The translations under genes and the position numbers were made by a program. Below are positions 16,348 through 26,009 of a DNA stretch of 64,000 nucleotides, in pieces; position 1 is the first letter of the stretch, and each line of letters starts with the position of its first letter. Source of the DNA: Acidimicrobiia bacterium. GTDB taxonomy: Bacteria; Actinomycetota; Acidimicrobiia; Acidimicrobiales; Bin134. The stretch covers positions 163,007-227,006 of the forward strand of contig JAJDYU010000069.1 of assembly GCA_022825005.1 (NCBI GenBank). The letters run 5' to 3'. The notes beneath the pieces are model-generated. The model was not told the DNA's origin. It did no database searches and was given only the letters and a program-made list of their open reading frames with translations.

Positions 16348-18618
16348 ATGACGGAATACCGCATCGGTCTCACCCTGGCCGAGTCCACGTCACCGCCGGT
16401 GCCCCGGCCGTACGATCCCGATGCCCCCAACGTGCTGGTGATCGTGCTGGACGATCTGGGATTCGCCCAGCTGGGGTGCTACGGGTCCGACATCGACACC
16501 CCCAACCTCGACCGCTTGGCGGCCCGGGGTCTGCGGTTCACCAACTTCCACACCACCGCGATTTGCTCTCCCACCCGGGCCTGCCTGCTCACCGGGCGCA
16601 ATCACCACCGGGTGGGGGTGGGGATGCTCACCGACTTGCCCATCAACTTCCCCGGCTACAACGGCCAGATCCCCGACTCGGCCGGAACCCTGGCCCAATA
16701 CCTGGGCGCCGAGGGCTGGGCCACCTACGCGGTGGGCAAGTGGCACCTCACTCCCCGCGACCAGCGAGCCGCCGGGCCGTACCACACCTGGCCAACCGGA
16801 GTGGGGTTCGACCACTACTACGGATTCCTCAACGGGCAGACCAACCAGTGGACGCCCCAGCTCATCCGGGATCAGACCTACATCGAGCCTCCGGCCGGCC
16901 CTGAGGACGGATATCACGTCGATGCCGATCTCGCCGATCAGGCCATCGACTACCTCCGGGAGCTGCGATTGGCCGACCCCGATCGGCCGTTTTTGATGTG
17001 GTACGCCACCGGGACCCCCCATGCTCCCCATCAGGCGCCTCCGGAGTGGATCGATCGCTACGCCGGGCAGTTCGACCGGGGGTGGGACGTGTGGAGAGAG
17101 GAAGTGCTGGCCCGCCAGAAGGAGATGGGAGTCATCGCTGGCGATGTGAATTTGTCGGAGCGGCCCGAGTGGGTCGAGTCCTGGGATGAGGTGGACCCCG
17201 ACCGCCGGCGGCTGTATGCCCGCATGATGGAGGTGTACGCCGGGTTCTTGACCCACTTCGACCACCACATCGGCCGATTGCTCGACTACTTGGAGTCGAC
17301 CGGCGAGGCCGACAACACCGTGGTGGCGTTGATCTCCGACAACGGCGGCTCAGCCGAAGGGGGACCCCACGGCACCTGGAACCAGCTCCGCCATGTCATC
17401 AGTGACGATGAAGACGACGTAGAACTGGAGATGTCCCACTACGACGACCTGGGAGGGTTCCGCTCCTGTGGGCACTACCCGTGGGGGTGGGCGCTGGCCG
17501 GAAACACCCCCTTCCGGCGGTGGAAGAAATACACCTTCGAGGGTGGCGTGCGCGACCCTCTGATCTTGACTTGGCCGGCCGGGATCGCGGCGCAGGGCGA
17601 ATTGCGCCATCAGTACAGTCACGTGACCGACGTGATGCCCACGATTTTGGACCTGGCCGGGGTGCAGCCCCCGTCCGAATTCGGCGGGGTGGAGCAGATG
17701 TCGTTCGACGGCGTCAGCATGCGCCCGATTGTGTTGGACGACGATCCCGGCGCCGCCCGCACCAGCCAGTACTACGAGTGCTGGGGCAGCCGGGCCATGT
17801 ATCACCAGGGTTGGAAGGCAGTAACCAACCACGTCAACCAGCTCACCGCCGCCGACCGGGACGCCATCGTCGGCAGCCTCGATTTCGCTGAAGACGAGTG
17901 GGAGCTGTTCGACACCGTGGCCGACCCCACCGAGTCGCACAACCTGGCCGACACCCATCCCGAGAAGCTGGCCGAGATGATCGAGCTGTGGGACGCCGAG
18001 GCCGATCGCAACGGGGTGCTGCCCCTTGACGACACTGCGGTCAACCGCATCGCCCACATGTATGTCCCTTGGATGTCGCTGCGGTCCCGCTACGACCTGG
18101 TGCCGCGCGACAAAGTGCACGAAGCGGCTGGGCCATTGCAGTTCGGCGGCTACCGCGCCGTGGCCGCCTTCCCCGACGGCTTGCCTGAGAACGCTGAGGG
18201 CATCATCTGCGAGCAAGGCGACTGGGTCTCAGGCTGGGCTCTGTTCCTGGCCGACGGTGAGCTCCGCTGGGTGGCAGTGGTAAGCGGTCTGGAATACCGA
18301 GCAACCGCGCCCGTTCCGACCGGAGCGCACTTTGTGGGTGCAGTGGTAGCGCCGACCGACGACGGCCTGTTCACGGTCACGCTCACCGCCGACGATGCCG
18401 AGATCGGCCAAGGGGCCAAACCGGTACCCCTGCCCACAAACTGGGCGGCCGACGGAGCGTTCCTCCATGTGGGCTATGGCCGCCCCTTCCCGGTGTGCGA
18501 CGACTACGAGCCGCCGTTCGAGGCGCCCGAGGCTCTGGCCTCGTTGGTCATCGAAACCGGCCAACCGCCCCCCTTTGACTTCGACGCCGAGATGGCCCGC
18601 GCCATGCGCCACCAATGA
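16348..18618 (+). CDS. Arylsulfatase-family sulfatase (first of three)
   Basis: A 756-residue type I sulfatase. The formylglycine site is C73-S-P-T-R-A-C-L-L-T-G-R, and metal ligands Asp35-Asp36 lie in VLDDLGFAQLGCYGSD. Other expected pieces are VGKWHLTP, GTPHAPHQAPPEW and the SDNGG calcium/sulfate site. About 200 extra C-terminal residues form an apparent beta-rich domain, giving a longer protein than most arylsulfatases (about 500-550). No signal peptide is visible, so it may be cytoplasmic or exported by another route. The formylglycine-generating enzyme is not in the window. It overlaps the next sulfatase by four bases. Confidence 0.92.
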   Translation: MTEYRIGLTLAESTSPPVPRPYDPDAPNVLVIVLDDLGFAQLGCYGSDIDTPNLDRLAARGLRFTNFHTTAICSPTRACLLTGRNHHRVGVGMLTDLPINFPGYNGQIPDSAGTLAQYLGAEGWATYAVGKWHLTPRDQRAAGPYHTWPTGVGFDHYYGFLNGQTNQWTPQLIRDQTYIEPPAGPEDGYHVDADLADQAIDYLRELRLADPDRPFLMWYATGTPHAPHQAPPEWIDRYAGQFDRGWDVWREEVLARQKEMGVIAGDVNLSERPEWVESWDEVDPDRRRLYARMMEVYAGFLTHFDHHIGRLLDYLESTGEADNTVVALISDNGGSAEGGPHGTWNQLRHVISDDEDDVELEMSHYDDLGGFRSCGHYPWGWALAGNTPFRRWKKYTFEGGVRDPLILTWPAGIAAQGELRHQYSHVTDVMPTILDLAGVQPPSEFGGVEQMSFDGVSMRPIVLDDDPGAARTSQYYECWGSRAMYHQGWKAVTNHVNQLTAADRDAIVGSLDFAEDEWELFDTVADPTESHNLADTHPEKLAEMIELWDAEADRNGVLPLDDTAVNRIAHMYVPWMSLRSRYDLVPRDKVHEAAGPLQFGGYRAVAAFPDGLPENAEGIICEQGDWVSGWALFLADGELRWVAVVSGLEYRATAPVPTGAHFVGAVVAPTDDGLFTVTLTADDAEIGQGAKPVPLPTNWAADGAFLHVGYGRPFPVCDDYEPPFEAPEALASLVIETGQPPPFDFDAEMARAMRHQ

Positions 18619-20885
18619 CGGAACATCGCATCGGGCTCACCCTGGCCGAATCCACGTCACCGCCGGTGCCGCGGCCCTACGATCCCGATGCCCCCAATGT
18701 GCTGGTGTTCGTGCTCGACGATCTCGGCTTCGCCCAGCTGGGGTGCTATGGCTCCGATATCGACACCCCCAACCTTGACCGCTTGGCGGTTCGGGGTCTG
18801 CGGTTCACCAACTTCCACACCACTGCGATTTGTTCTCCCACCCGGGCGTGCCTACTAACCGGGCGCAATCACCATCGGGTAGGCATGGGGTTGGTTCCTG
18901 ACTTGCCCATCAATTTCCCCGGCTACAACGGCAGGATTCCCAGCTCGGCCGGCACCTTGGCCCAATACCTTGGCGCCGAGGGCTGGGCCACCTTCATGGT
19001 GGGGAAGTGGCATCTGACTCCCCGCGACCAGCTAGCCGCCGGTCCGTATGACGCCTGGCCTACCGGGAAGGGCTTCGACCATTACTACGGGTTCATCAAC
19101 GCGGAGACCAACCAGTGGACGCCTCAGCTCGTCCGCGACCAGACCTACATCGAGCCCCCGGCCACCCCCGAGGAGGGATACCACCTCGATGCCGATTTGG
19201 CTGACCAAGCCGTCGACTACGTGCGCAACCTGCGGCTGGCCGACCCTGATCGTCCGTTCATGATGTGGTACGCCACCGGCACCCCCCACGCCCCCCATCA
19301 GGCGCCCCCGGAATGGATCGACCGCTACGCCGGGCAGTTCGACCGGGGCTGGGACGTGTTGAGAGAAGAGGTGCTGGCCCGCCAGAAGGAGATGGGGGTC
19401 ATCGCCGGTGACGTCGCATTGTCGGAGCGGCCCGAATGGGTCGAGCCCTGGGATGGCATCGACCCCGACCGCCAGCGGCTGTATGCCCGCATGATGGAGG
19501 TGTACGCGGGCTTCGTGAGCCACGCCGACCACCACATCGGCCGATTGCTCGACTACTTGGAGTCCACCGGCGAGGCCGACAACACCGTTATCGCTTTCAT
19601 CTCTGATAACGGCTCTTCGCCCGAGGGCGGTCCCAACGGTACCTGGAACCAGCCCCGCCACTACATCAGCGACGAAGCAGACGACCTCGAGCTTGAGATG
19701 TCCCATTACGACGATTTGGGCGGGTTCCGCTCCGCAGGGCACTACCCCTGGGGGTGGGCGCTGGCCGGCAACACCCCCTTTAGGCGGTGGAAGCGGTACA
19801 CCTTCGAGGGCGGCGTGCGCGACCCGTTGATTCTGTCCTGGCCGACCGGTATCGCGGCGCGGGGCGAGCTGCGCCATCAGTACAGCCACGTGACCGATGT
19901 GATGCCCACGATTTTGGATCTGGCCGGGGTGCAGCCTCCTTCGGTGTTCGGCGGGGTGGAGCAGATGTCGTTAGACGGCGTCAGCATGCGGCAAGTCCTG
20001 GAAGACGATGATCCCGAGGCGGCCCGCACCAGCCAGTACTACGAGTGCTGGGGGAGCCGGGCCATATATCACGAGGGATGGAAAGCGGTTACCAACCACG
20101 TCAGCCAGTTCACCGCCTTCGACCGAGACTCCATCATCGGCAGCCATGATTTCGCCGACGACCAGTGGGCGCTGTTCGACACCGTGACCGATCCCATCGA
20201 ATCGAAAAACCTGGCCGACACTCACCCTGAGAGGTTGGCCGAGCTGGTCGAGCTGTGGGACGCCGAGGCCGACCGCAACGGGGTGCTGCCCCTCGACGAC
20301 ACGCAGGTCAACCGCATCGCCCACATGTATGCCCCCTGGATGTCGATGAGGTCGCGCTATGAGCTGGTCCCCGGCGACAAGGTGCATGAGACCGTCGGGC
20401 CCTTGCAGTTCGGCGGCTACCGGGCCGTGGCCGCCTTCCCCGACGGTTTGCCCAAAGGCGCTGAGGGCATCATCTGCGAGCAGGGCGACTGGATCTCGGG
20501 TTGGACGTTTTTCTTGGCCGACGGCGAACTCCGCTGGGTGGCGGTTGTACACGGCCGGGAATACCGGGCCGCTGGCCCCGCTCCCACCGGGGCGCGTTTT
20601 CTGGGCGCGGAATTGTCCCCCACCTACGGCGGCCTGTTCACGGTCACGCTCACCGCTGACGATGCCGAGATCGGCCAAGGGGCCGAACCGCTGCCCCTGC
20701 CCACCTCCTGGGCCCCCGACAGCGCCTTCCTCACCGTGGGCTATGGCCGCCCCTTCCCGGTGTGCGACGACTACCAGCCGCCGTTTGAAGCACCCGAGGC
20801 CCTGGCCTCGCTGGTCATCGAGACCGGCCAGCCGCCCCCCTTCGACTTCGACGCCGAATTGGCCCACGCCATGCGCCACCAATAG
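18615..20885 (+). CDS. Arylsulfatase-family sulfatase (second of three)
   Basis: Also 756 residues and closely similar along its length to the first copy, including the C73-S-P-T-R formylglycine motif, VGKWHLTP and the C-terminal domain. It has drifted in places such as GLVPDLPINFPGYNG (MLTDLPINF in copy 1) and SDNGSSPEGGPNG (SDNGGSAEGGPHG). It starts within the stop of copy 1 (ATGA), so the pair is translationally coupled. The equal length and high similarity point to tandem duplication followed by divergence, perhaps toward different sulfate esters. Confidence 0.92.
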   Translation: MTEHRIGLTLAESTSPPVPRPYDPDAPNVLVFVLDDLGFAQLGCYGSDIDTPNLDRLAVRGLRFTNFHTTAICSPTRACLLTGRNHHRVGMGLVPDLPINFPGYNGRIPSSAGTLAQYLGAEGWATFMVGKWHLTPRDQLAAGPYDAWPTGKGFDHYYGFINAETNQWTPQLVRDQTYIEPPATPEEGYHLDADLADQAVDYVRNLRLADPDRPFMMWYATGTPHAPHQAPPEWIDRYAGQFDRGWDVLREEVLARQKEMGVIAGDVALSERPEWVEPWDGIDPDRQRLYARMMEVYAGFVSHADHHIGRLLDYLESTGEADNTVIAFISDNGSSPEGGPNGTWNQPRHYISDEADDLELEMSHYDDLGGFRSAGHYPWGWALAGNTPFRRWKRYTFEGGVRDPLILSWPTGIAARGELRHQYSHVTDVMPTILDLAGVQPPSVFGGVEQMSLDGVSMRQVLEDDDPEAARTSQYYECWGSRAIYHEGWKAVTNHVSQFTAFDRDSIIGSHDFADDQWALFDTVTDPIESKNLADTHPERLAELVELWDAEADRNGVLPLDDTQVNRIAHMYAPWMSMRSRYELVPGDKVHETVGPLQFGGYRAVAAFPDGLPKGAEGIICEQGDWISGWTFFLADGELRWVAVVHGREYRAAGPAPTGARFLGAELSPTYGGLFTVTLTADDAEIGQGAEPLPLPTSWAPDSAFLTVGYGRPFPVCDDYQPPFEAPEALASLVIETGQPPPFDFDAELAHAMRHQ

Positions 20886-20957
20886 CCGTGTGCCCCTCCT
20901 GGGAGCGGTTGCCGCCAGCGAAGAGGGATTCGACCCTGTTGCGTCGAAGTCATCGCC

Positions 20958-21221
20958 TCAGCGATAGATCCGATCTCGCTGTCCGATCCGAACCACCAAG
21001 ACTCGGATTGCCTCGTCTTGGATGTCACAGACAACGCGGCAATCGCCCACTCGGTAGCGCCAAAGCCCTCCTAAGGGTCCGGTCAGAGCCTGACCGAGTC
21101 GGCGGGGATCAGAAGGTGCGACGCGCTCATCCATGTAGTCCATGATGCGCCGGGCGGTATTCTTGTCGAGCTTCCTTAGCTGGGATTTGGCCGTGTCGGT
21201 GTAGTCAATCGTCCAGGCCAA
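20958..21221 (-). CDS. RelE/ParE-family toxin
   Basis: An 87-residue toxin with the RelE fold pattern: an N-terminal strand (WTIDYTDTAKSQLRKLDK), a central GPLGGLWRYRVGDCRVVCDI and C-terminal VLVVRIGQRDRIYR. RelE-type toxins cleave mRNA at the ribosome. The start lies inside the antitoxin gene with a 17-base overlap, the standard antitoxin-first arrangement. It reads against the flanking sulfatase genes and so is an insertion into that tandem array. Confidence 0.88.
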   Translation of the reverse strand: MAWTIDYTDTAKSQLRKLDKNTARRIMDYMDERVAPSDPRRLGQALTGPLGGLWRYRVGDCRVVCDIQDEAIRVLVVRIGQRDRIYR

Positions 21222-21432
21222 GCTCTTTCCTCACGTCCGCAGCAGAGTGAATCTGCTCGTCGTTCTTGCGGATGCGTTCTAGGACATCGGCGGCCAAGTA
21301 GTAGTCCTCAAGGTCGTCGAGCCCCCGGTCAATAATCTCGCGCAAATAAAAGGCCTTCGTCCGACCGGTCAGCAGAGCCAGCTGAGTGAGCCTCTCTTCG
21401 GTTGCGGGCTCTAGCCGAATCGATGTGGGCAT
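21205..21432 (-). CDS. RelB/ribbon-helix-helix-type antitoxin
   Basis: A 75-residue antitoxin starting MPTSIRLEPATEERL, a ribbon-helix-helix strand and helix, then a helical tail ending VRKELGLDD that would mask the toxin. ATG at 21432 is chosen because AAGGGA lies eight bases upstream. A TTG twelve codons earlier is less likely. It should repress its own promoter in the AT-richer gap at 21433-21536, which is shared with the third sulfatase. Confidence 0.85.
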   Translation of the reverse strand: MPTSIRLEPATEERLTQLALLTGRTKAFYLREIIDRGLDDLEDYYLAADVLERIRKNDEQIHSAADVRKELGLDD

Positions 21433-21536
21433 CAGTGCATCCCTTGAAATTGAAAGCGAATACAACAACTATTTGTAGTCATCCTATCGAACCTTGTTGA
21501 GATATCAAGAGGTGTACTGGCTAAGGTCATCGTTCG

Positions 21537-23807
21537 ATGACCGAATACAAAGTCGGACTCTCCCTGGTCGAGTCCACATCGCCCCCGGTGCCGCGCCCCT
21601 ACGATCCCGATGCCCCCAATGTGCTGGTGATCGTGCTGGACGATCTGGGCTTCGCCCAGCTCGGGTGTTACGGCTCCGATATCGACACCCCCAACCTCGA
21701 TCACTTGGCGGCCCAGGGACTGCGGTTCACCAACTTCCACACCACCGCGGTGTGCTCGCCCACCCGGGCGTGCCTGCTCACAGGACGCAACCACCACAGG
21801 GTGGGGGTGGGGATGCTCACCGACATGCCCATAAATTTCCCCGGCTACAACGGCCAGATCCCCGACTCGGCCGGGACCTTGGCCCAATACCTGGGCGCCG
21901 AGGGCTGGGCCACCTTCGCGGTGGGCAAGTGGCATCTCACCCCTCGCGACCAGCGGGCCGCCGGGCCGTATCACACCTGGCCCACCGGAGTCGGGTTCGA
22001 TCACTACTACGGGTTCCTCAACGGAGAAACCAACCAGTGGACCCCCCAGCTCATCCGCGACCAGAGCTACATCGAGCCCCCCGCCACCCCCGAGGAGGGG
22101 TATCACCTCGACGCCGATTTGGCCGACCAGGCCATCGACTATCTACGGGGTCTGCGGCTAGCCGACCCCGACCGGCCATTCATGATGTGGTACGCCACCG
22201 GCACCCCCCACGCTCCCCATCAGGCGCCCCCGGAATGGATCAACCGCTACGCCGGGAAGTTCGACCAGGGGTGGGATGTGTGGCGAGAAGAAGTGCTGGC
22301 CCGCCAGAAGGAACTGGGCGTCATTCCTGGCGATGTGACCTTGTCTGAGCGACCCGAGTGGGTCGAGCCCTGGGACGACATAGACCCCGACCGCCAGCGG
22401 CTGTACGCCCGCATGATGGAGGTGTACGCCGGGTTCTTGAGCCATGCCGACCACCACATCGGCCGGGTGCTGCACTACTTGGAGTCAACCGGCGAGGCCG
22501 ACAACACCGTGGTGGCGTTGATCTCCGACAACGGCACCTCAGCCGAAGGCGGCCCCAACGGCAGCTGGAACCAGATCCGCCACTACATCAGCGACGAAGC
22601 AGACGATCTCGACTTGGAGTTGGCCCATTACGACGACCTCGGCGGGTTCCGCTCCTCCGGGCACTACCCCTGGGGATGGGCGCTAGCCGGCAACACCCCC
22701 TTCCGGCGGTGGAAGCGGTACACCTTTGAGGGCGGTGTGCGCGACCCTCTGATCCTGGCGTGGCCGGCCGGAATCGAGGCGAGGGGGGAGCTGCGCCACC
22801 AGTACTCCCACGTCACCGACGTGATGCCCACCATTTTGGATCTGGCCGGGGTGCAGCCCCCGGCCGAATTCGGCGGGGTGGAGCAGATGTCGTTCGACGG
22901 CGTCAGCATGCGGCAAGTCCTGGAAGACGATGATCCCGAGGCCGCCCGCACCAGCCAGTACTACGAGTGCTGGGGCAGCCGGGCCATGTACCACCAGGGG
23001 TGGAAGGCGGTCACCAACCACGTCAACCAGCTCACCGCCGCCGAACGCGGCGCCATCATCGGCAGCCACGACTTCGCCGAGGACCAGTGGGAGCTGTTCG
23101 ACACCGTGGCCGATCCCATCGAGTCGAACAACCTGGCCGAAACCCATCCCGAGAAGCTGGCCGAGATGATCCAGCTGTGGAATGCCGAAGCCGACCGCAA
23201 CGGCGTGCTGCCCCTCGACGACACCGCGGTCAACCGCATCGCCCACATGTACGCCCCCTGGATGTCGTTGCGGTCCCGCTACAACTTGGTGCCGGGCGAC
23301 AAAGTCCACGAGGCAGCCGGGCCGCTCCAGTTCGGCGGCTACCGGGCGGTGGCCGCCTTTCCCGATGGCCTGCCCGCGCACGCCGCCGGAGTCATCTGCG
23401 AGCAAGGCGACTGGATCGCAGGGTGGGCGCTGTTCCTGGCCGACGGTGAGCTCCGCTGGGTGGCGGTGGTTCACGGACGGGAGTACCGGGTCACCGCCCC
23501 CGCCCCCACCGGGGCCTGCTTCCTGGGGGCGGTGGTAGAACCGACCGACAGCGGCGTGTTCACGGTGACGCTCACTGCTGACGATGCAGAGATTGGTCAG
23601 GGGGCCGAACCGGTGCCGTTGCCCACCAACTGGGCCCCCGACGGCGCCTTCCTCACCGTGGGCTACGGCCGGCCCTTCCCGGTATGCGGCGACTACCAGC
23701 CGCCGTTTGAGGCACCCGACGCCTTGGCCTCGCTGGTCATCGAGACCAGCCCGCTGCCCCCGTTCGACTTCGACGCCGAGATGGCCCACGCCATGCGCCA
23801 CCAATAG
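21537..23807 (+). CDS. Arylsulfatase-family sulfatase (third of three)
   Basis: Another 756-residue sulfatase with C73-S-P-T-R formylglycine motif, Asp35-Asp36 and the same long C-terminal domain. It shares MLTDMPINF and GVGFDHYYGFLNG with copy 1, and PATPEEGYHLD and RQVLEDDDPEAARTSQYY with copy 2, so it may carry recombined segments of both. It is separated from copy 2 by a toxin-antitoxin pair on the other strand and likely has its own promoter. A membrane-protein gene follows two bases after its stop. Confidence 0.92.
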   Translation: MTEYKVGLSLVESTSPPVPRPYDPDAPNVLVIVLDDLGFAQLGCYGSDIDTPNLDHLAAQGLRFTNFHTTAVCSPTRACLLTGRNHHRVGVGMLTDMPINFPGYNGQIPDSAGTLAQYLGAEGWATFAVGKWHLTPRDQRAAGPYHTWPTGVGFDHYYGFLNGETNQWTPQLIRDQSYIEPPATPEEGYHLDADLADQAIDYLRGLRLADPDRPFMMWYATGTPHAPHQAPPEWINRYAGKFDQGWDVWREEVLARQKELGVIPGDVTLSERPEWVEPWDDIDPDRQRLYARMMEVYAGFLSHADHHIGRVLHYLESTGEADNTVVALISDNGTSAEGGPNGSWNQIRHYISDEADDLDLELAHYDDLGGFRSSGHYPWGWALAGNTPFRRWKRYTFEGGVRDPLILAWPAGIEARGELRHQYSHVTDVMPTILDLAGVQPPAEFGGVEQMSFDGVSMRQVLEDDDPEAARTSQYYECWGSRAMYHQGWKAVTNHVNQLTAAERGAIIGSHDFAEDQWELFDTVADPIESNNLAETHPEKLAEMIQLWNAEADRNGVLPLDDTAVNRIAHMYAPWMSLRSRYNLVPGDKVHEAAGPLQFGGYRAVAAFPDGLPAHAAGVICEQGDWIAGWALFLADGELRWVAVVHGREYRVTAPAPTGACFLGAVVEPTDSGVFTVTLTADDAEIGQGAEPVPLPTNWAPDGAFLTVGYGRPFPVCGDYQPPFEAPDALASLVIETSPLPPFDFDAEMAHAMRHQ

Positions 23808-23809
23808 CC

Positions 23810-24694
23810 ATGTACTCGTCTCGACGCTTCGGCTACAGCGACGACCCCTGGTTCCGCGTCGGTGGGTACCCGGTGTCGACCACCGCCTTTGTGGTCGGCC
23901 TCGGCGTGATCTCGATGATTATTTGGGGAATCGAGGGCCGATTCGGGCCGATCTTTCGCGAGTTGGTGCTGGTCTCGGAGCACTTCTCGCTCGGGAGCGT
24001 GGTGGAGGGAGACGTTTGGCGGCTGGTCACCTGGCCGATCCCCAACGAGCCCCATTTCTGGACGATCATCCTGTTCGCCATCTTCTACATGCTGGGCTCC
24101 CAGATTGAGTCCCTCCTGGGACGTTGGCGGTTTGCCTTCTTCCTCGTGGCCCTGACTCTCATCCCCGCCGTGATAGTGACCGCGGTGGAGGCGGTGACCG
24201 GGATCACCGGCTATGTGGCTGGCCTACGCATGGTGGAAGTGGGGGTGTTGGTAGCCTTTGCCGCCCAATACGCTCATGCCCGGTTTTGGCCCGGCATTCC
24301 CGGTTGGGTGATTGCTGTCGTCATCGTCGGGCTCGACGCTCTCCAGGCCCTCGGTGACCGCGACGAGTATTCGCTGATCGTTCTGGCCTGCACGGTGGCG
24401 GTGGCCCTGCTCGGCATTCGGGCCTTCGGCTACGCCACCAACCTGACGTGGATTCCCAAGCTGTCTTTGGCGTCAAGCACCGGTCAGTCTTCGGGCCGCG
24501 ACCGACCCTCGAGGTCTCGTCGGCGGGGCCGAAGTCGAGACCACCTGCGGGCGGTCCCTTTGCGCGATGAGAGCGTCAGCCCCGAGATCGACGCCCTCCT
24601 AGACCAGGTGTCCAGCCAAGGCCTTGACAGCCTCACCCGCAAACAGCGCAAACAACTAGAAGCCCACGCCCGCCGCCTACGCCGCCGCCGATAG
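23810..24694 (+). CDS. Rhomboid-like membrane protein lacking the catalytic serine
   Basis: A 294-residue protein with about six membrane helices between residues 20 and 215 and a basic, Arg-rich tail ending in a short helical motif (EIDALLDQVSSQGLDSLT) typical of rhomboid-family proteins. The rhomboid L1 region is present (GSQIESLLGRWRF), but the helix where GASG should lie reads GYVAGLRMVEVGVL, with no Ser, and no His appears in helix 6. It is therefore likely a pseudoprotease or chaperone-like member rather than a protease. It starts two bases after the third sulfatase and is probably co-transcribed. Confidence 0.72.
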   Translation: MYSSRRFGYSDDPWFRVGGYPVSTTAFVVGLGVISMIIWGIEGRFGPIFRELVLVSEHFSLGSVVEGDVWRLVTWPIPNEPHFWTIILFAIFYMLGSQIESLLGRWRFAFFLVALTLIPAVIVTAVEAVTGITGYVAGLRMVEVGVLVAFAAQYAHARFWPGIPGWVIAVVIVGLDALQALGDRDEYSLIVLACTVAVALLGIRAFGYATNLTWIPKLSLASSTGQSSGRDRPSRSRRRGRSRDHLRAVPLRDESVSPEIDALLDQVSSQGLDSLTRKQRKQLEAHARRLRRRR

Positions 24695-24785
24695 TCAGAG
24701 CCCGCTTCGCCGTCCGAACCGATTGGCGGCACCATCTCGCGCAACCCACTACGGTAAATGGGCGTCGGCTGGCGGGAGGAGTCCT

Positions 24786-26009
24786 ATGGCACAGGTGGGC
24801 GATGACATCATCGTCCTGGACGGCGTCTACAAAATCTTCGGCCCCCAACCCCGTGGAAGGGCCTTCGAGCTAGCCAGCTCCGGGATGGGCAAAGACGAAG
24901 TACAGGCCGAGACCGGGCACGTGGTGGGCCTTCACGACGTTTCCTTCTCGGTGCCCAGGGGCGAGATCTTCGTAGTGATGGGCCTGTCCGGATCGGGCAA
25001 GTCCACCGCCATCCGCACCGTCAACAAGCTCCACGACATCACTGCGGGCACCGTTATGGTCGAAGGCACCGACGTGCAGACTCTCGATGGCTCGGAGCTC
25101 CAGGCTTTCCGCAGGAGCCATATGGGCATGGTGTTCCAGCACTTTGCGCTTTTCCCCCACCGCAACGTCATCGACAACGTGAGCTATGGCCTTAAGGTTC
25201 AGGGGGTGGACAAGGCCGCTCGCAATGAAGCGTCCATGCGTGCGCTGTCACTGGTTGGCCTCGACGCTTATTCGCAGAACATGCCGGCGGAGTTATCGGG
25301 CGGGATGCAGCAGCGGGTGGGACTGGCCCGAGCGCTGGCGTCGGATCCCGAGATCTTGCTGATGGATGAGGCCTTCAGTGCTCTTGACCCGCTGATCCGC
25401 CGCCAGATGCAGGACGAGTTGCTAGAAATCCAGAGCGAGCTTCAAAAGACCATCCTGTTCATCACCCACGACCTCAACGAGGCGCTGCGCATCGGCGACC
25501 GGGTGTGCATCATGAAGGACGGCGCTGTTGTGCAGATCGGCACACCCGAGGAAATCCTCACCGAGCCAGCCACCGGGTATGTGGCTGAGTTCGTGCAGGA
25601 CGTCGACCAGGGCCGGGTTATCCAGGTACACGAGGTAATGCAAAAGCCAGCACCCGTTGCCGCCAGCGCCACTATCGGCGAGGCCCTCGGCGCAATGGGC
25701 GACCGTATAGGCGCATTCGTGCTGGATGCCGCGGGCACGCCCACGCACCTGCTCACTGTCGAGGACGCGGCTCGGGCCGCGAGCATGGGCACCACCGATT
25801 TGGCCCCTGCACTGCGCACCGACTTCGAGCGCTGCGGCCCAGAGGACCGACTCAACGAGGTATACGCCGCCGCTGGCCGAGGCCTGTCTATCGCGGTGTG
25901 CGACAAATCGGGGGTACTGGTCGGAAACCTCGACCCTCGACACATCATGGAGGAGATGGGCCGGGTCGAGAACCTCATCGATGGTTTCGAGAGAGAGGTA
26001 TTCCTGTGA
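24786..26009 (+). CDS. Glycine betaine/proline ABC transporter ATPase with CBS region
   Basis: A 407-residue OpuAA/ProV-type ATPase. Walker A is GLSGSGKST, the Q-loop is VFQHFALFPHRNV, the signature LSGGMQQRVGLARAL, and Walker B ILLMDEAFSALDP. After about residue 280 comes a CBS-like regulatory region that ends in FEREVFL. ATG at 24786 is chosen because GGAGGAG lies just upstream. An upstream in-frame ATG is weaker. The stop overlaps the permease GTG (GTGA), giving tight coupling. It powers uptake of a quaternary ammonium compound. Confidence 0.93.
   Translation: MAQVGDDIIVLDGVYKIFGPQPRGRAFELASSGMGKDEVQAETGHVVGLHDVSFSVPRGEIFVVMGLSGSGKSTAIRTVNKLHDITAGTVMVEGTDVQTLDGSELQAFRRSHMGMVFQHFALFPHRNVIDNVSYGLKVQGVDKAARNEASMRALSLVGLDAYSQNMPAELSGGMQQRVGLARALASDPEILLMDEAFSALDPLIRRQMQDELLEIQSELQKTILFITHDLNEALRIGDRVCIMKDGAVVQIGTPEEILTEPATGYVAEFVQDVDQGRVIQVHEVMQKPAPVAASATIGEALGAMGDRIGAFVLDAAGTPTHLLTVEDAARAASMGTTDLAPALRTDFERCGPEDRLNEVYAAAGRGLSIAVCDKSGVLVGNLDPRHIMEEMGRVENLIDGFEREVFL

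Noticed and set aside
14810..16351. Long second open frame overlapping the flavin monooxygenase
   Set aside because: It is Arg/Pro-rich with no domain, and the monooxygenase has all its motifs.
16348..23807. Pseudogene among the three sulfatases
   Set aside because: All three are of equal length and keep the formylglycine motif and metal ligands.
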